NCBI GenBank assembly: GCA_033239005.1
Contig: BSQZ01000071.1
Location: 2,768,352 to 2,832,351, forward strand
Length of the DNA: 64,000 nucleotides
Reading direction: 5' to 3'
Source of the DNA: Lamellibrachia satsuma
Lineage: Eukaryota > Annelida > Polychaeta > Sabellida > Siboglinidae
In this document: positions 1 to 44,912 of the stretch, one piece after another
Numbering within the stretch: position 1 is the stretch's first letter
Layout: every line of letters starts with the position of its first letter
The notes under the pieces: model-generated
Database searches by the model: none
Seen by the model: only the letters and a program-made list of their open reading frames with translations
Told to the model about the DNA's origin: nothing
Translations under genes and position numbers: made by a program

Positions 1-2447
1 TTAACTGAGACTCTCTGTTTGCGGTTGGATAGAAAAGATTTGATCCAATTTTGAGTGTTTCCAGTGATTCCGTAGGAGGTCAATTTTGATAGAAGACGTA
101 GGTGAGGCACTTTGTCGAAGGCTTTAGCAAAGTCAAGCAGGATTGCGTCAATTTGGGTCTTGTTGTCCATAGCAGTCATCCAGTCGTGGACTGTCTCAAT
201 GAGTTGAGATTCACAAGACAGTCCCGACTGGAATCCGTGTTGGAAGTGGAGAATGATGTTATGCTTGTGCAGGTGTTTCCACATGTTGCTTAGGATTATA
301 TGTTCCATTACTTTACAGAGGATGCAGGTTAGTGATATGGGTCTGTAGTTAGCTGGGTCAGATTTATGGCTCTTTTTGTGTATGGGAGTTACTAATGCTT
401 GTAGCCAGTCATTAGGAAGTTTACCTGTGTTGTATGATTGTTGGAAAATTTGGGTGATGATGGGAGCTATCTGCTTTGCAGTTTCTTTAAGGACTCTGGC
501 TGGGAGTTCATCTGGGCCTGTAGCTTTGTTCTGGTTTAGATTTTCCAGCTGCTTTATTACGCCATCTATGCCAATTTCGAGGAGGGGGATGTTGGGGTAA
601 GTAGAGGGGGCTATTTGGGGGATGGGGTGCTTTTCTTGGGTAAATACAGAGCTAAATTGGTTGTTTAGGGCATTTGCTTTATCTCGATCATTAATTATTG
701 GTTGGTCGTTTACTCGAAGTGTGGGGATGCCAATGTTTTCTCGTTTATTTGCCTTAATAAATGACCAGAATCGTTTTGGATTAGTTTTCAGGCTGTCTCC
801 AATGTGGTTGTTAACATAGTCTTTGTAGGATTTTGCTAATGCTTTAGTAGCTTGCTTTCGGAGTTCCTTAAATTTTTCCCAGTCACTGTTTAGTCCAGTT
901 TGCTTTGCCTTTTTGTGGCTTTTGTTTCGTCTTCTCTGCATTCTAATTAGTTCACGTGTTATCCAGGGGAGGTGGGTTTTAGCTTTTGTGTATCGTCTCG
1001 GTATGTTATTGTTAATCAAGGTAGTCAGGCGTTCGCGGAAAAGGTCCAGTTTATGTCTATATCCTGTGAGTTGGGGTCGATGTCGAAGTACTCAAGATTT
1101 AGTTTGTCTATGTCGTCTTTGAGTTGGTCCCAGTCTGCTGATTTGTAACTATAAACTTGGTGGGGGGGTTTCTTGTTGCGGACTGGGTTTAAGTTGACAT
1201 TGAAGGTCACGGATTCGTGATCGCTCATACCAGGAGTGGTGTGGGTGTTGATGATAATGGAGGGATTTGAGGTGAGTATGAGGTCAAGAATGTTGCCAGA
1301 AGCGATGCGTGTGGGGTCGTTTACCATGTTCTGCAGCCCAAAGTCGTCAGTTATTTCTAGTAGTTTGTTATGCTTGCTGGCAGTGCTGTTATTAGTGGTC
1401 TGGTGATTTGTCCAGTTGATATCAGGGAGGTTAAAATCTCCAGCTATGACTACGTTAGGGGAGTTTTTGTGATCTATATAGTTTAGTTAGGGAGTCGTGG
1501 AGAGCTTCAAGGGATTGGAAGTGGTCATTTGGGGGTCGATAATAAGATGCAAAGTATATGCATTTGTTTCGTGCAAAGTGAATTTTTGTCCAAATTATTT
1601 CACAATTTGAGTTTAAATTTTGGAGGGGTTCAGCTACAATGTTGTCACGGAAGGCTATAAGGACTCCACCGCCATGGACATTCCTGTCCTTTCTGATGGC
1701 CTCATAGTTGGGTGGTAGGAAAGAGTATGTAGCATAGTTTGCATCTAATTTAGTTTCAACTAGAAATATGATGTCTGGGTTATTATATTGAATAGTTGCC
1801 TTTAGTTGGGTTGCTTTTTCTATGCTCTTAACGCTGTTGGTATTTATCAAAATTCCTTTAAGTGTGTTTCCTTGGGTTTTCTTGTGGCGTTCGGGGGTTG
1901 AAGTGTTTTGGGGGTTTGGGGCGAAAATTAAGCATGCATTTTGTGATGTGTGGAGTGTTGGGGTACTAAGCGTGGAGCTGTCAGACTGGGTGTTGGTAGA
2001 AATGGATTGCTCATTTCTAGATGGAGAAGTGGTAATATTTGGAATTGGGCGCCCATATGGGCCAGGGTTTGGGTGGATGTCGCCTGAGAGTGCTATCAGT
2101 CTGCTGAGGTACAGATGTGTAGCAATGTCTGATTTGAATTTGATTTTGGGTGGGAATTTAATTCGGGGATTCAAAGTCAGGGCATAATATTTTGGTTTAA
2201 TTTTGAGATTTGATCGAGATACGCGTTGACATGTTCCAATGATCGTTGCTATTAGGAGAGTGACGGTGATTATCTGCGTTAGCCCAAGATTAATCCGCGT
2301 GGAGTGCTGGACTAGGTGAGGCGAATATTTCCTAAAAGGACATCTGAATTGGAATACATTTTGTAGCATGGTTTTCAGAAAGTTAGATCCAAATGCAAAC
2401 AGTGGCGACTTGAAGAAAAGTAAGCTTACTAATGAAATGCTTAGCGA
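1..2447 (-). mobile_element. CR1/L2-type non-LTR retrotransposon, 5' half, running off the left edge
   Basis: Reading leftward from about 2369 (first in-frame ATG), the minus strand encodes a hydrophobic segment (LTQIITVTLLIATIIGT), then GDIHPNPGP (2058-2084), an AP-type endonuclease (ILINTNSVKS, FLVETKL, GGGVLIAF, AGDFNLPDINW, GMSDHES) and, below position 1000, a reverse transcriptase start (NKATGPDELP, NYRPISLT, LLDFAKAFDKV). The endonuclease is needed for target-primed reverse transcription in this class. Two single-base frameshifts interrupt it, near 1457 in a GGGG run and near 1038 in an AAAA run. Otherwise the frame is long and clean, so the copy looks young. Its 5' end is placed near 2447 because sequence to the right of that matches the intron in front of the next EGF exon (3370-3485), so it inserted just upstream of a coding exon. 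Family level (CR1 or L2 group) is inferred from motif style. Confidence 0.85.
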
Positions 2448-2536
2448 TTTGTTATATAATAATAATACACCTGGAGTCGTATATACATAAAGATGCTGCA
2501 CAGCCCTAATCATCAGTGTATATGTGTATGTTACAG

Positions 2537-33921
<31,385 letters not shown>

Positions 33922-34155
33922 GCGAGTCGTGTGTCAGACAAAGAAGGCGAAGAGCAAATGGAGTAGCAACTATATCTTAAAGTTTCTGAAAGATTTATTC
34001 AGCAGTTTCACATTGCATACATTTATTAAGCATTACGCAGTGTACATTTCAGTTATGATGGTTGTACAATCTTCTCAACGTACGTCATTCTTTTATAGTT
34101 CTTCAGTTTCTAGAAAGTTTTTAATGTGTTGACATTTAAATTTCTCAATTGTTCT

Positions 34156-34161
34156 AATAAA
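34156..34161 (+). promoter_or_regulatory. Probable polyadenylation signal of mosaic gene
   Basis: AATAAA, 235 nt after the stop codon and on the same strand, with no coding signal between. It gives a plausible 3' UTR of about 250 nt. Confidence 0.55.
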
Positions 34162-34439
34162 ACGTATCTTCATAAATACACGGTTGTGTTGTAAATACAA
34201 AACACATGTGTTCTTATATAACAGATAGGCATGTTCATTCCAATACCAATTTAACTACTCTGGAATGCTAAGCTATGTTCGACACTCACTCGTTGGCATA
34301 ACTCGACACCTGCAATTTACTTATTTACACAGTTGTGTGAACTTCCCGTGGAGTCGGCCAGCATGTCGAGAGGTTGGGTCTCGTCAAGGGACGAAACATA
34401 TGTTGACAGCGGAGCATTACCAACCAACATATGTTTTTT

Positions 34440-36109
34440 TTTATCAACTAAGACAAAATTTAAACAGTAGAACACTTCACAGGTACCATAAATTATTTAA
34501 ACTAGATGCGCAGGGGGAACTGACAGAGAAAACTCAAAGGAGTGCAAATACACATCAAAAGAAATGTTCACCAATAATTTCGGGAAATGAACTTAAATGT
34601 GTATGCTTAACTGCCAGCGGCATAGTAAATAAAAAAGCAAGTTAGACATTATGGTAGCAGATATTGACCCTCACGTAATAGGTATCACGGAATCATGGGT
34701 AAATAAAGATGCTGAGTTAGCACTGACAGGATATGTAATGTTTAGGAAGGATAGACAAAAAAGAAGGGGAGGTGAAGTATTTTATATATTAAAGAATCTA
34801 TCGAAGCAGAAGAAATAGCATTGCAAAATGAAGCAGATTGTGAGGAATCACTTTCGTGTAACATAGTTACCAATAACTCAACATTAACAATATGAATAGA
34901 TTATCGTAGTCCAAATGTAGGACCAAAGAAAAATGTAAAACTACAAAAGCCTATAAGGCATAAATGATGTAAGCAAGGGGAATGTGTTATAATGGGTGGT
35001 TTTAACCATGTCCATATACAATGGAAGTCATTAGAGAGTGTTGTGGGTGACGACCATCAGTTTTTACTTCTAACATTGGATTGTTTCCTTACTCAACATG
35101 TTGGAACCAACCAGAGGTTGCAATGTGTTAGATTAAATGTTATCTTCTCAAAAGTAATTAGTTGACAAAGTACACGAACCGTTGTACTTTCTATCAAGAA
35201 AACAAGGGAAAATATACAGGAAGAAACACCTGTCAAAAGAGGTTATTAAAAAATTGCTCACAAACATATGCTATGGGGGGTACATTAACACACTGGAAAT
35301 GTAGAAGACAACACAAACTACAAAGAGGCACTTAGCCTAGCTACAACTGAAATTAGAAACATAATTTCATACGGGTTTCAAATGGCAGAGGTTTTAAATT
35401 AGTATTTCAGCTCAGTTTTTACCACAGAAGATATCAGTTCACTTCCAGTTCCAGTTGCTAAATTTGAGAGCGGTAAATCAGATCATTTAGGGCAGTTATT
35501 TGTAACTTCTGAAATGATAGCAAAGAAAATTAAGAAGACGAAAGATAATAAATCACATGGAGTTGATTGGATACTACCAACAATTTTAGAGAAAATTAAA
35601 GCAAAGGTGCTTAATTTTTCACTAGAAGAAGGAATAGTTCCTTCAGAATGAAAAGATGCAAACATTTCACCGCTATTTAAGAAGGGATCGAGCAACAAGT
35701 CAGAAAATTACAGACCAGTGATTTTAAAATCAACTGTATGCAAATTACTCGAAACATTAATTAGAGACCACATGATGGAATTTGTAAAGCATTAATGAAT
35801 AAATATTCCTAAAAGCAAGGTTATGTCTAACCAATCTCTTGTGTTTTGTTTTTGAAGAAATTACAAAGTGGGTAAATGATGGGTCACCAGTAGATGTTGT
35901 CTACTTAGATTTTCAGAAAGCTCTCGATAAAGTGCCACATCCAAGACTGTTACTTAAATGAAAAACCCATTGTATAGGTAATGATGCAATTAAATGGATA
36001 AAAAGTGGTATACACACAGAAGACAGAGAGTAACACTAGATGGTGAGATTTCAAACCGGAAATCTGTTTTGAGTGGGGTACCACAGGGATCAGTATTAGG
36101 CCATATACT

Positions 36110-36179
<70 letters not shown>

Positions 36180-37065
36180 TTTGTAAGATGACATATCAAG
36201 CAAAGTACTGAAATGTGTACACGAAACAAAAGTATTCAGAAAGGTTACACATGATACAGATAAACAAAGTTTACAGGATGATCTAGATAAATTAGTTAAA
36301 TGGTCAGAAAAATGGCAAATGTTATTCAATTTTGGGAAGTATAAATGCATGCACACATGACATGGAAACATGGACGAAGAATATAAAATGGGGGATGCTG
36401 TATTAGGTAGAACCACACAAGAAATGGACTTAGGAGTAACATTTAGTACTGATATGAACGTTTCACACCAATGTGGGATTGCTGCTAAAGGAAAACGAAC
36501 TCTTGGCTAATTAGGAGAACTATCACATATAAGGCGAAACAGCTAATTGCACCCCTGTACAAAGCAATTTGGAATATTGTATACAAGCATGGAGGCCACA
36601 TCGTAAGGACATAGACAAGCTAGAAAGAATGCAAAGAAGAGCAACTAAAATGATTACATAATTGACAGATCTTAGTTATGAAAGGCGATTATTACAATGT
36701 GGTTTGACAACACTGGAGACAAGGAGACTAAGAAGAGACCAAATAGAAGTGTTTAAAATAGTGAACGGTTATGAGGATATTGATAGGAATATGTTCTTCA
36801 AACTTAAAGAAGGCAGTAGTTAAGGAACAGTGTAGGTTGGACATGAGAAAGTACTCATTCTCACAGAGGATGATAAATGAATGACACAAACTGTCAAATG
36901 CTAGTTTTAATGCTAGTAGTGTGAATATGTTTAAAAATAGAATTGACAAATATCTGATAAGGGCGGGCTGCTGATGAAATTGTTGGACTGTCGATAAGCC
37001 AATGGCTTCCTTGTCCACTTGCCATCTGGAACTTGTTGTTTGGGATGACGATCTTGTTAAACATT
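34440..37065 (+). mobile_element. CR1-family LINE, decayed near-complete ORF2 copy
   Basis: Plus strand, in several frames: endonuclease start (ELKCVCLTASGIVNKK, ALTGYVMFRKDR), RT (DNKSHGVDWILPTILEKIK, ISPLFKKGS, VYLDFQKALDKVPH, LSGVPQGSVLG), thumb (DKQSLQDDLDKLVKWSEKWQ), C-terminus and the family's 3' UTR. Many stops and frameshifts. The FADD active site found in the sister copy at 54.4 kb reads CVHE here (about 36214-36226). A (TA)n tract interrupts the RT at 36113-36177. Not functional. Confidence 0.88.
36113..36177. repeat. (TA)n inside the RT coding remnant
   Basis: Replaces the codons that in relatives spell FLIYINDL, directly after GSVLG. Confidence 0.93.
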
Positions 37066-37086
37066 GTAGTTCCTTGTATACGACTC

Positions 37087-37729
37087 CACCTTGCGCATGG
37101 AAAACCACGTGAACGCGGTGTGTCGCGGTACGTACCTGCAGCTTCACAACATCAGCCGGATTAGAAGATGCCTTACACAAGACATCACTAAGACTCTGGT
37201 GCACGCATTTGTTATTTCTAAATTAGATTACGGAAATGCGCTGCTCTCCGGCCTTCCACAGAACTTAGTTCATAAACTACAATATGTGCAAAACATTGCA
37301 GCAAGGATTATCATGTAAGCACCCGTTTACTGCAGGACAGAGTATAAGATTCTCCTGCTCGTCTATCGTTGTTTTCATGACATGGCCCCACGGTATTTAG
37401 CTGGCTTGTTGAATAGCCGCTCCGCCACGCGTTCACCTCGACCAGCCAAACAACAATTACTTGTGGTACCCATGAGTAAACTCAAGCGTAATGGAAATCG
37501 CTCCTGTAATGTTGTTTCGGCCGCGCTCTGGAGTGAATATCTAGTCCAGCAGCGTCTTTCAGGAAAGCCATAAAACATTCCTGTACCTTTAAATTAACTC
37601 TATTAGTTTTTTAGTAAGTTATATATGTATTATCTATGTATAGATTCATTTAATGCCTTTTTATGTAATGCACTTTGAGCTTTTTAAGGAAATTGAGCAA
37701 TGTAAAGAAATATTATTATTATTATTGTT
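37087..37729 (+). mobile_element. L2/Jockey-like LINE 3' fragment with (ATT)n tail
   Basis: Reads VCRGTYLQLHNISRIRRCL, TLVHAFVISKLDYGNALLSG, LQYVQNIAARIIM, LLLVYRCFHDMAPRYLAGLL and NVVSAALWSEYL, the RT C-terminal region. The non-coding tail ends in attattattattatt. A different LINE family from the CR1 that ends just before it. Confidence 0.8.
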
Positions 37730-37849
37730 TGAAAATCAAATAATTCTACCACAGCTATTTGAACAATCTATTTCATTCTTAAATTAAACAGTTGTCGGTA
37801 TATCCTCATTTTGCTGCAAACACCGCACAATTGGTGACCATCCAATCAG

Positions 37850-37980
37850 TTAAAATATATACATACATAAATACATACATGCATGCATGCGTGAGTGCAT
37901 GCATGTATACATATATACATACATATATATATATACATACATACTTACATACATACATACAAAATACATACATACATTCG
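37850..37980. repeat. (ATAC)n / (ATGC)n cryptic simple repeat
   Basis: Mixed ATAC, ATGC and TA units. Confidence 0.9.
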
Positions 37981-38249
37981 TAATTCGTAGCGATCAGATT
38001 CACGTCGGATGTCATACGCGGTGGACGTGGTTTGAACGCGCTACGGACGTGATTGTTCGAGGATTGTCTGACGCTCTCTACTACCCCCGACCGCACACAC
38101 ATTTCCAAAAACATTCACGCCATGGCGATGGTTGAAACTTGAAGGCGTGGAATAATACAACTTCGTGGGCGCGCGGGCGATACAAGCCGATTAGGGTGAG
38201 CGAAAGAGGCCCATTTGTGTCTTGGCGAGAGTTGTCGTGTTTGGTGCCT

Positions 38250-38600
38250 ACATTGCCGCCCTGGGTGTGCTGTTTTCGGTCATTGATAAGAGAGCCGCTG
38301 CGTACTCTGACGTCAGTGACCGCTTTGGATTTCTCCGAAACTTGGCGGAGATGGAAACCGTGAAACTAACAGAGATGCGACAGGCTGCTGAAAAACTTTA
38401 GTCATCGGTTCTGGATGACACTATTGGGAATGATCCAGCTCAGTGGATTAGTGGCAAAGACTCTCACAGGTGACCTAGAGCATGGAAAAAATCTCAGGGA
38501 TGTTTTTACCAATGTGGAGGTATTGCTCCGCTTATATCTGATACTGAGTAACGATGAGCATGCTGCATTGTCTTGTCTTGTTTTCCAGTATATCACCATG
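38250..38600 (+). mobile_element. hAT transposase C-terminal fragment (ZMYM1-like)
   Basis: Frames read YSDVSDRFGFLRNLAEME, LTEMRQAAEKL and, after a shift, NLRDVFTNVEVLLRLYLILS, resembling the region before and within the hAT C-terminal dimerisation domain (FPNVEVALRIFL type). Stops and frameshifts are present. No ends located. Confidence 0.5.
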
Positions 38601-40608
38601 CGCTGTAGTTTAGGGGCCTATGTTTATATGCCGGCGTCGACAATAATCCGTGCATGCTTACGCTCAAACATAGTTGAATAAACACTTAGGTATGTGATTA
38701 CCTCCATAATCAATAATACAAGTCTCGATCTTCGTCTTTCATGCACTCGGTAAAGGTCCCTCACAATATTTTTGTACCAAGCCACCCACTTTGTTAACCC
38801 GGCACCATTTGGACGGCACATAACACATACTAAAACTCCCTCGTCGGAACGCTTGACTTGCACGATGTAAGGCGCTTCGTTGTTGTTCTCTGTCGGTACT
38901 TCTCATGCTGCGACGATACTTACGACGGCCGTGGTACTTGCACATGTGGCAGTGTCTCACATTCACATGCGTAGTAATCCTTCGTCCAGCGTAACACCAT
39001 CAGGTTGCAGTCGTACGCTGGCAGGTTTCCACGTCCACGCTCAGCGAATATATTTGTGCAGGATATTGACATTGCTATGCGGAGCTCGCATTTGAAGGAG
39101 GCTGGAAACGAGTTTAGTAGTACCATGCTCTTCACATGACGATGACGGGCCTGATAAGGGTCGGGAGTATGAACTATTTGTTTATATTTTTAGAAGCAAC
39201 ATTCAGATCTGGTTAAGTCGACAGAAGATGTAATACAGTCAGCTAATCCAAGCGATCTAATTTTGTTTCAGAATAATAAATATATTGTTGTTTGGTCAAT
39301 GTTTACAGCCGAAATAACAGAAGTAGTTACCGTGTTGGCCCAAGCGTGGCGCCACCTGTCAAGTACGGTTTAGGACTGTTTTCATTATTTCGTGATACTG
39401 TTGCAATACTATCGCGATATATATGAAGCTAACACAGTGGCACTGCAATAGTTATACAACTATCAAAATGCCAATAGTAAAACCATCCCCGATAATTACC
39501 CCTATGTATTAGCTTTGGCATACAGTAGTGTGACGCAAAGCACACCCCCCCACCCCGGAAGGCAAAGCGCACCCCACCTATCTCGGCAGATGCCACTTCT
39601 GTTGGCGCAATCTTCCGATCAAATGATACAATATGATGCCAAACCAATTTGGGTACGGTCGATTTTAGCAGAAACATCACGCCAAGAAAGTTATATAAAT
39701 TTGAATTTTGTACCCATATTATTATAATAATTATTATATTATATTATTATAACAACTATTTTAAACAATCCTGTAGCATAGGTACTTTAACTAAACAAAG
39801 ATGTTACATAGCCTCCTAGATCTTGATGTGTTAGGTGATATTGGTTCATACAACCAATAATATGCATACGTTATTTTTGTAATTCCAAAGACCCGCTCAA
39901 TGCGGAACAAAGCGCACCCCCATGTGATGCATTGTGAGGATGGGTTGCTTTAAAAATTAATCCCGTTTAATACATGTACGGCATGTTCACGACTATTTGT
40001 GTAATGAACCACCCACGTATGCCAATTGGCTAATACACAGGAGCTCTGCTCATGCGCTGGCTTTCTAATTGTTTAATAATGTTTGTTTGCATATTACCTC
40101 TAATTAACTATGGTATATATGTAAATCGATGTTGTGCATTAATTTGCTCAATGTTTCAATAAATGGAATGCAAAATATTTAACCATGGATATAATGATGA
40201 TGACATTCCATATAACATACAGTAGTTGGGACAATGTGAACTAGGAGTGCGCTTTGCCCCACATGACGAAATTTGTCGAAGTGTAGGACCACAACTGAAA
40301 TGTAATTTTGTTGTTGTTGTTGTTGTATAGTTACAATCCCACTACTATTTATATAATATGTGACTGTGTTAACCGTTTCCGCCTGAAATAAAAGTAAGTA
40401 GGACAAATTGTGTTTGCCTCTAAAAGTGTGCCCTTTGCCTCACCCTACTCTACGGTTTGGTTCGACTCCGGCGTGTGACGCCACATTTCGGATAATCGAG
40501 GCAATAGTGTGCCTCTAGTGAATGATTTGGGTACCAAATAATCAACCGTCACCATTCATAAACGCTGATTTAAAAAAGTGTGTCCCGACTTTTTCATGCC
40601 AAATTAGC
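38601..40608. other. No recognised feature
   Basis: Minus-strand open frames at 38624-39135 contain cysteine/histidine pairs (HCHMCKYH) but no family I know. The rest is AT-rich without supported features. Confidence 0.4.
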
Positions 40609-40705
40609 ATGACTCGCAAACCTACATTGTTGTGGAAGATTGCGGTAGTGTGCAGCTGGGTCTGTGTGTATGATCTGAAAGTATTTGTGTCGTCCGCCAA
40701 TACTG
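40609..40705 (+). CDS. Candidate signal-peptide first exon of a second gene
   Basis: ATG at 40609 opens 32 codons plus one base to a consensus donor GTAAGT (phase 1). The peptide begins MTRKPT, then a hydrophobic core LLWKIAVVCSWVCVY, as in a secretory signal, followed by a polar tail. Phase-1 signal-peptide exons are common in genes with modular extracellular domains. No certain downstream exon is identified; candidates at 49499 and 50101 are listed separately. If they belong together, the Ginger element lies in an intron. Could be chance. Confidence 0.35.
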
Positions 40706-41177
40706 GTAAGTATAGTTACCGGCGTCAAATTCAATCCAATCCTAAATTCAAAAAGAGCTGTTGTAATCTCGCTTGAACCTTGACCTCGGTTTAGAGACGC
40801 CACAGCCTATGTTTACAACAATAACGAGTATTGTCTGAGCAAAACATATTTTGATATATAACATAACACGGAACACTTTTATGACATTCAATATAAAAAA
40901 ATTCAGATAAATGACTGCATGCTTACCAAACATTATTGAGCGTCTGCTGGCGCGTGTCTTGTTCTTGGACTTGGTCACGTGACAGTATACTGGTCGGTGT
41001 AGTTTTCAACCTGCTTAATAGAATATGCCGTTTAAAAAAAATCTTAAGAAACATTTTGTGCAAGAGATGGATATACCAAATCACTAACAGCTACTTCATC
41101 TATACACTGCAAATAAATTATTAAAACAGTTGGTTTGAGTGAAAAACGAACCATGTCGCGCAATACGAGGAAACCGG

Positions 41178-41245
41178 TGTAACGGGCCCAAAGTAGTCCC
41201 GTGCCGAAAGTCTGCGGAAGTATGCATTTTGTGTGTTGCGCATGC
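41178..41245 (+). repeat. Ginger left TIR
   Basis: Begins TGTAACGGGCCCAAAGTAG; matches the reverse complement of 47786-47853 at 64 of 68 positions. Confidence 0.93.
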
Positions 41246-41365
41246 TATTTATGCGCACAGCCGGTGTCGTTGTAAACAAACATCTCCGCCCTATTCGTAT
41301 AAACAAGATGATAAACATTTCAAATAATACAGTTAGGGAAATGAGTAATGCGGTAAAGATTTACA

Positions 41366-41396
41366 GAACTAAACCTTTATTGCTGCCATTATTAAC

Positions 41397-41444
<48 letters not shown>

Positions 41445-41477
41445 CGTTAATAATGGCAGCAATAAAGGTTTAGTTCT
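41366..41477. repeat. Palindrome of 34-bp arms flanking (TA)n
   Basis: Arms at 41366-41399 and 41443-41477 (acagaactaaacctttattg against its complement) are perfect around a (TA)n centre. Inside the Ginger element next to its left end. Confidence 0.92.
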
Positions 41478-41490
41478 GTAAATATATATA

Positions 41491-42725
<1,235 letters not shown>

Positions 42726-43000
42726 CTATATAATAAATCGGAATAGAAAACAGTATGGAGATATTTTTGTCAAATGCTGAAGATAGCCAAATAAGTTTGA
42801 TAAGTCATTATGGATATCATAAATATGTAAGAATAAAATATAATTATGCTTCACATTTAATTATTTATATAAAAACCAGTTAATACATGTATATTGCATT
42901 GCAATCATTACACAAGAAAATATTCTATAAAAAAAGCATGTAACATATGATATTCAGTGATGATTATTTATGCAATGAATGAAAGTCATGTTATAAGTAC

Positions 43001-43172
43001 CTCCACAGGCAGACGTGGGTGTCTGTCGTACATAAGAAAGAACGGGGTGTACTTTGTAGATGCCTGTCTCTGCGTGCGGAGACTGAAGGCCACCTCCTCA
43101 TGATACTCATCCCAGTCAGTCTGGTAGTCAGCTACTAGCTTACTGAGCCTCGTCTTAAGTGTCTGGTTGGTT
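43001..43172 (-). CDS. Ginger integrase exon 6
   Basis: Acceptor ttttgcag, donor gtactt, 172 nt (phase 2 to 0). Reads TNQTLKTRLSKLVADYQTDW, YHEEVAFSLRTQRQAST, YTPFFLMYDRHPRLPVE, the core C-terminal helix and post-core region of gypsy-type integrases. Confidence 0.86.
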
Positions 43173-43528
43173 CTGCAAAAATATATATGGTCAATGGTGG
43201 AAAATTTGTAATAATAATGTTTATTTTTAAACATAGTAGAATACAATACTAAATAGCAGAGCATTAATGTGTTTACTGCTACCAGCAACAACAATAATAC
43301 CATACTATTAATTAATACGGCATGTAATACTTTATTTTGTTAAATTAGGCCCAAAATATTTGAGAGAAAAAGTACATGTTAAAAAAATTATATTTGCTAG
43401 TTATCTTAATATCAGTTTGTTAAAAAAAACATTATTTGAAAAACATTTGTTTAAACATAAACCATAAATCTTATCGGTGAACATTCGTTTTACTACATAA
43501 TGTTTCACAATACAATCTTAGATGCTAC

Positions 43529-43669
43529 CTCTCATCGAATCCATTAGTTTGTGGATGGTATGCTGCTGTAACCATACGGTCAATGTCAAACTTCTTTGCC
43601 AAGTCAGTGTTCAAGCGATTGACAAATTCTCGCCCCTGGTCTGACAGCAATTTCTTGGGAGCACCATAT
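43529..43669 (-). CDS. Ginger integrase exon 5, second Asp and Glu
   Basis: Acceptor ttttacag, donor gtagca, 141 nt (phase 2 to 2). Reads YGAPKKLLSDQGREFVNRL, FDIDRMVTAAYHPQTNGFDE; Asp in SDQGREF and Glu in FDER complete the D,D-35-E catalytic set. Confidence 0.88.
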
Positions 43670-44097
43670 CTGTAAAACAACATTACCACATCAGAAATGT
43701 TGGCTGACAAAATGTAACAATTTAGCTTTAAAGCGACCTTGTCTGCTCCGTTACCCGGAATCATCCTCTCAAGCCAGGGGTGGTAATTGTATTAGTAGGA
43801 AATTTTCTGAATCAGTTGTAGGTGTACTTCGTGACCACTTGCTGTCTTGATTGTGTGAAACAGGTGAATGCACAGAACATCAAAAGGAAATTTCTGTTAG
43901 CTCTAATTGATCAGGCAATGCTGCGGATAGAGGATCTTTATTATTTGAATGTTTTCTGTACAATGTTTTTTTCTATAAAAAAATACCAATTATTATTTCA
44001 GTGTATTTGACCCCATATCTGTTGCATATAGGTTTAATTTGTAGGGGAAGCTTTACATTTTGCTGAATTAAAACTAAACTATCCAGAAATTACATGC

Positions 44098-44236
44098 CTG
44101 CAAATGAAGCTTTTCAAGCTTTGCACCGCACAATCGCCAGACTTCCGTCTCAGGGGATACAACTCCACATACTTTGTGAAGTAATCAGTTAGTGTCATAA
44201 TATACTTGAAACCATTCTGGGTCTCAGGTAGAGGGC
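44098..44236 (-). CDS. Ginger integrase exon 4, first catalytic Asp
   Basis: Acceptor tttgtag, 139 nt (phase 1 to 2). Reads GPLPETQNGFKYIMTLTDYF and TKYVELYPLRRKS; the Asp in TLTDYF is the first of the DDE triad. To continue into RYGAPKKLLSDQ the donor must be gcatgt, a GC-AG intron. Confidence 0.82.
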
Positions 44237-44800
44237 CTACAAATTAAACAATCCAGTAATAAACATATTCAGATTAAGGGCACACAAAAGTTTGATGCAG
44301 CCTCAAAGTTAAAAGTTTTTCAATTGTTTGGCTATCAGGTTATTTTTGCTAAGCCATTATATAAATTTCCTGGACAAAATTTACTTCAAAGTAAAGTTAT
44401 AAAATTACCATTCTGGAGAGGACATGTGTACAAGTCCTTTATTACACTCCTTCATTACTTAGATGGAGTGAAAACCTAAACAACTAGAGTGAACATAGTT
44501 ATGTGTTATATATACATGTGGCTGCAGGTAGGTGTTCTGGAGAGGACACATATTAGCAATAACTAGGATTCAATCTATACATGCTTTCTGATGCTTTTGC
44601 TAACAGAAACACAGTGCAGGCAACAGCTGGGATTTCAAAGTTGTTCCTTTTAACCAGAGATTCCTTATATCAAGAGTCCTTCTAGTGATATTCTACCCAG
44701 GTTTGGACGGTTCAACTGTAATATGCTTGGTTATAATGTTATCAACTGTAATATGCTTGGTTATAAAGTTGGCATGTCACTATAACATAACATGATTTAC

Positions 44801-44912
44801 CTATAAGGTCCATCCCAACCATATGCATGGGCTCTACAATCTTGATTGGCAAAAGCTTAGGAGCCACTGTCTTGACCTTCTCGTAGCGTTGACAAGCATC
44901 ACGTCTAGCAAT
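44801..44912 (-). CDS. Ginger integrase exon 3
   Basis: Acceptor attgcag, donor gtaaat, 112 nt (phase 0 to 1). Reads IARRDACQRYEKVKT and KIVEPMHMVGMDLIG, the second half of the zinc-binding domain and start of the core. Relatives have C-D-x-C-Q; here the first cysteine position is R. Confidence 0.8.

Noticed and set aside
1822..2187. 121-residue plus-strand frame
   Set aside because: Antisense of the LINE region containing the 2A-like motif.
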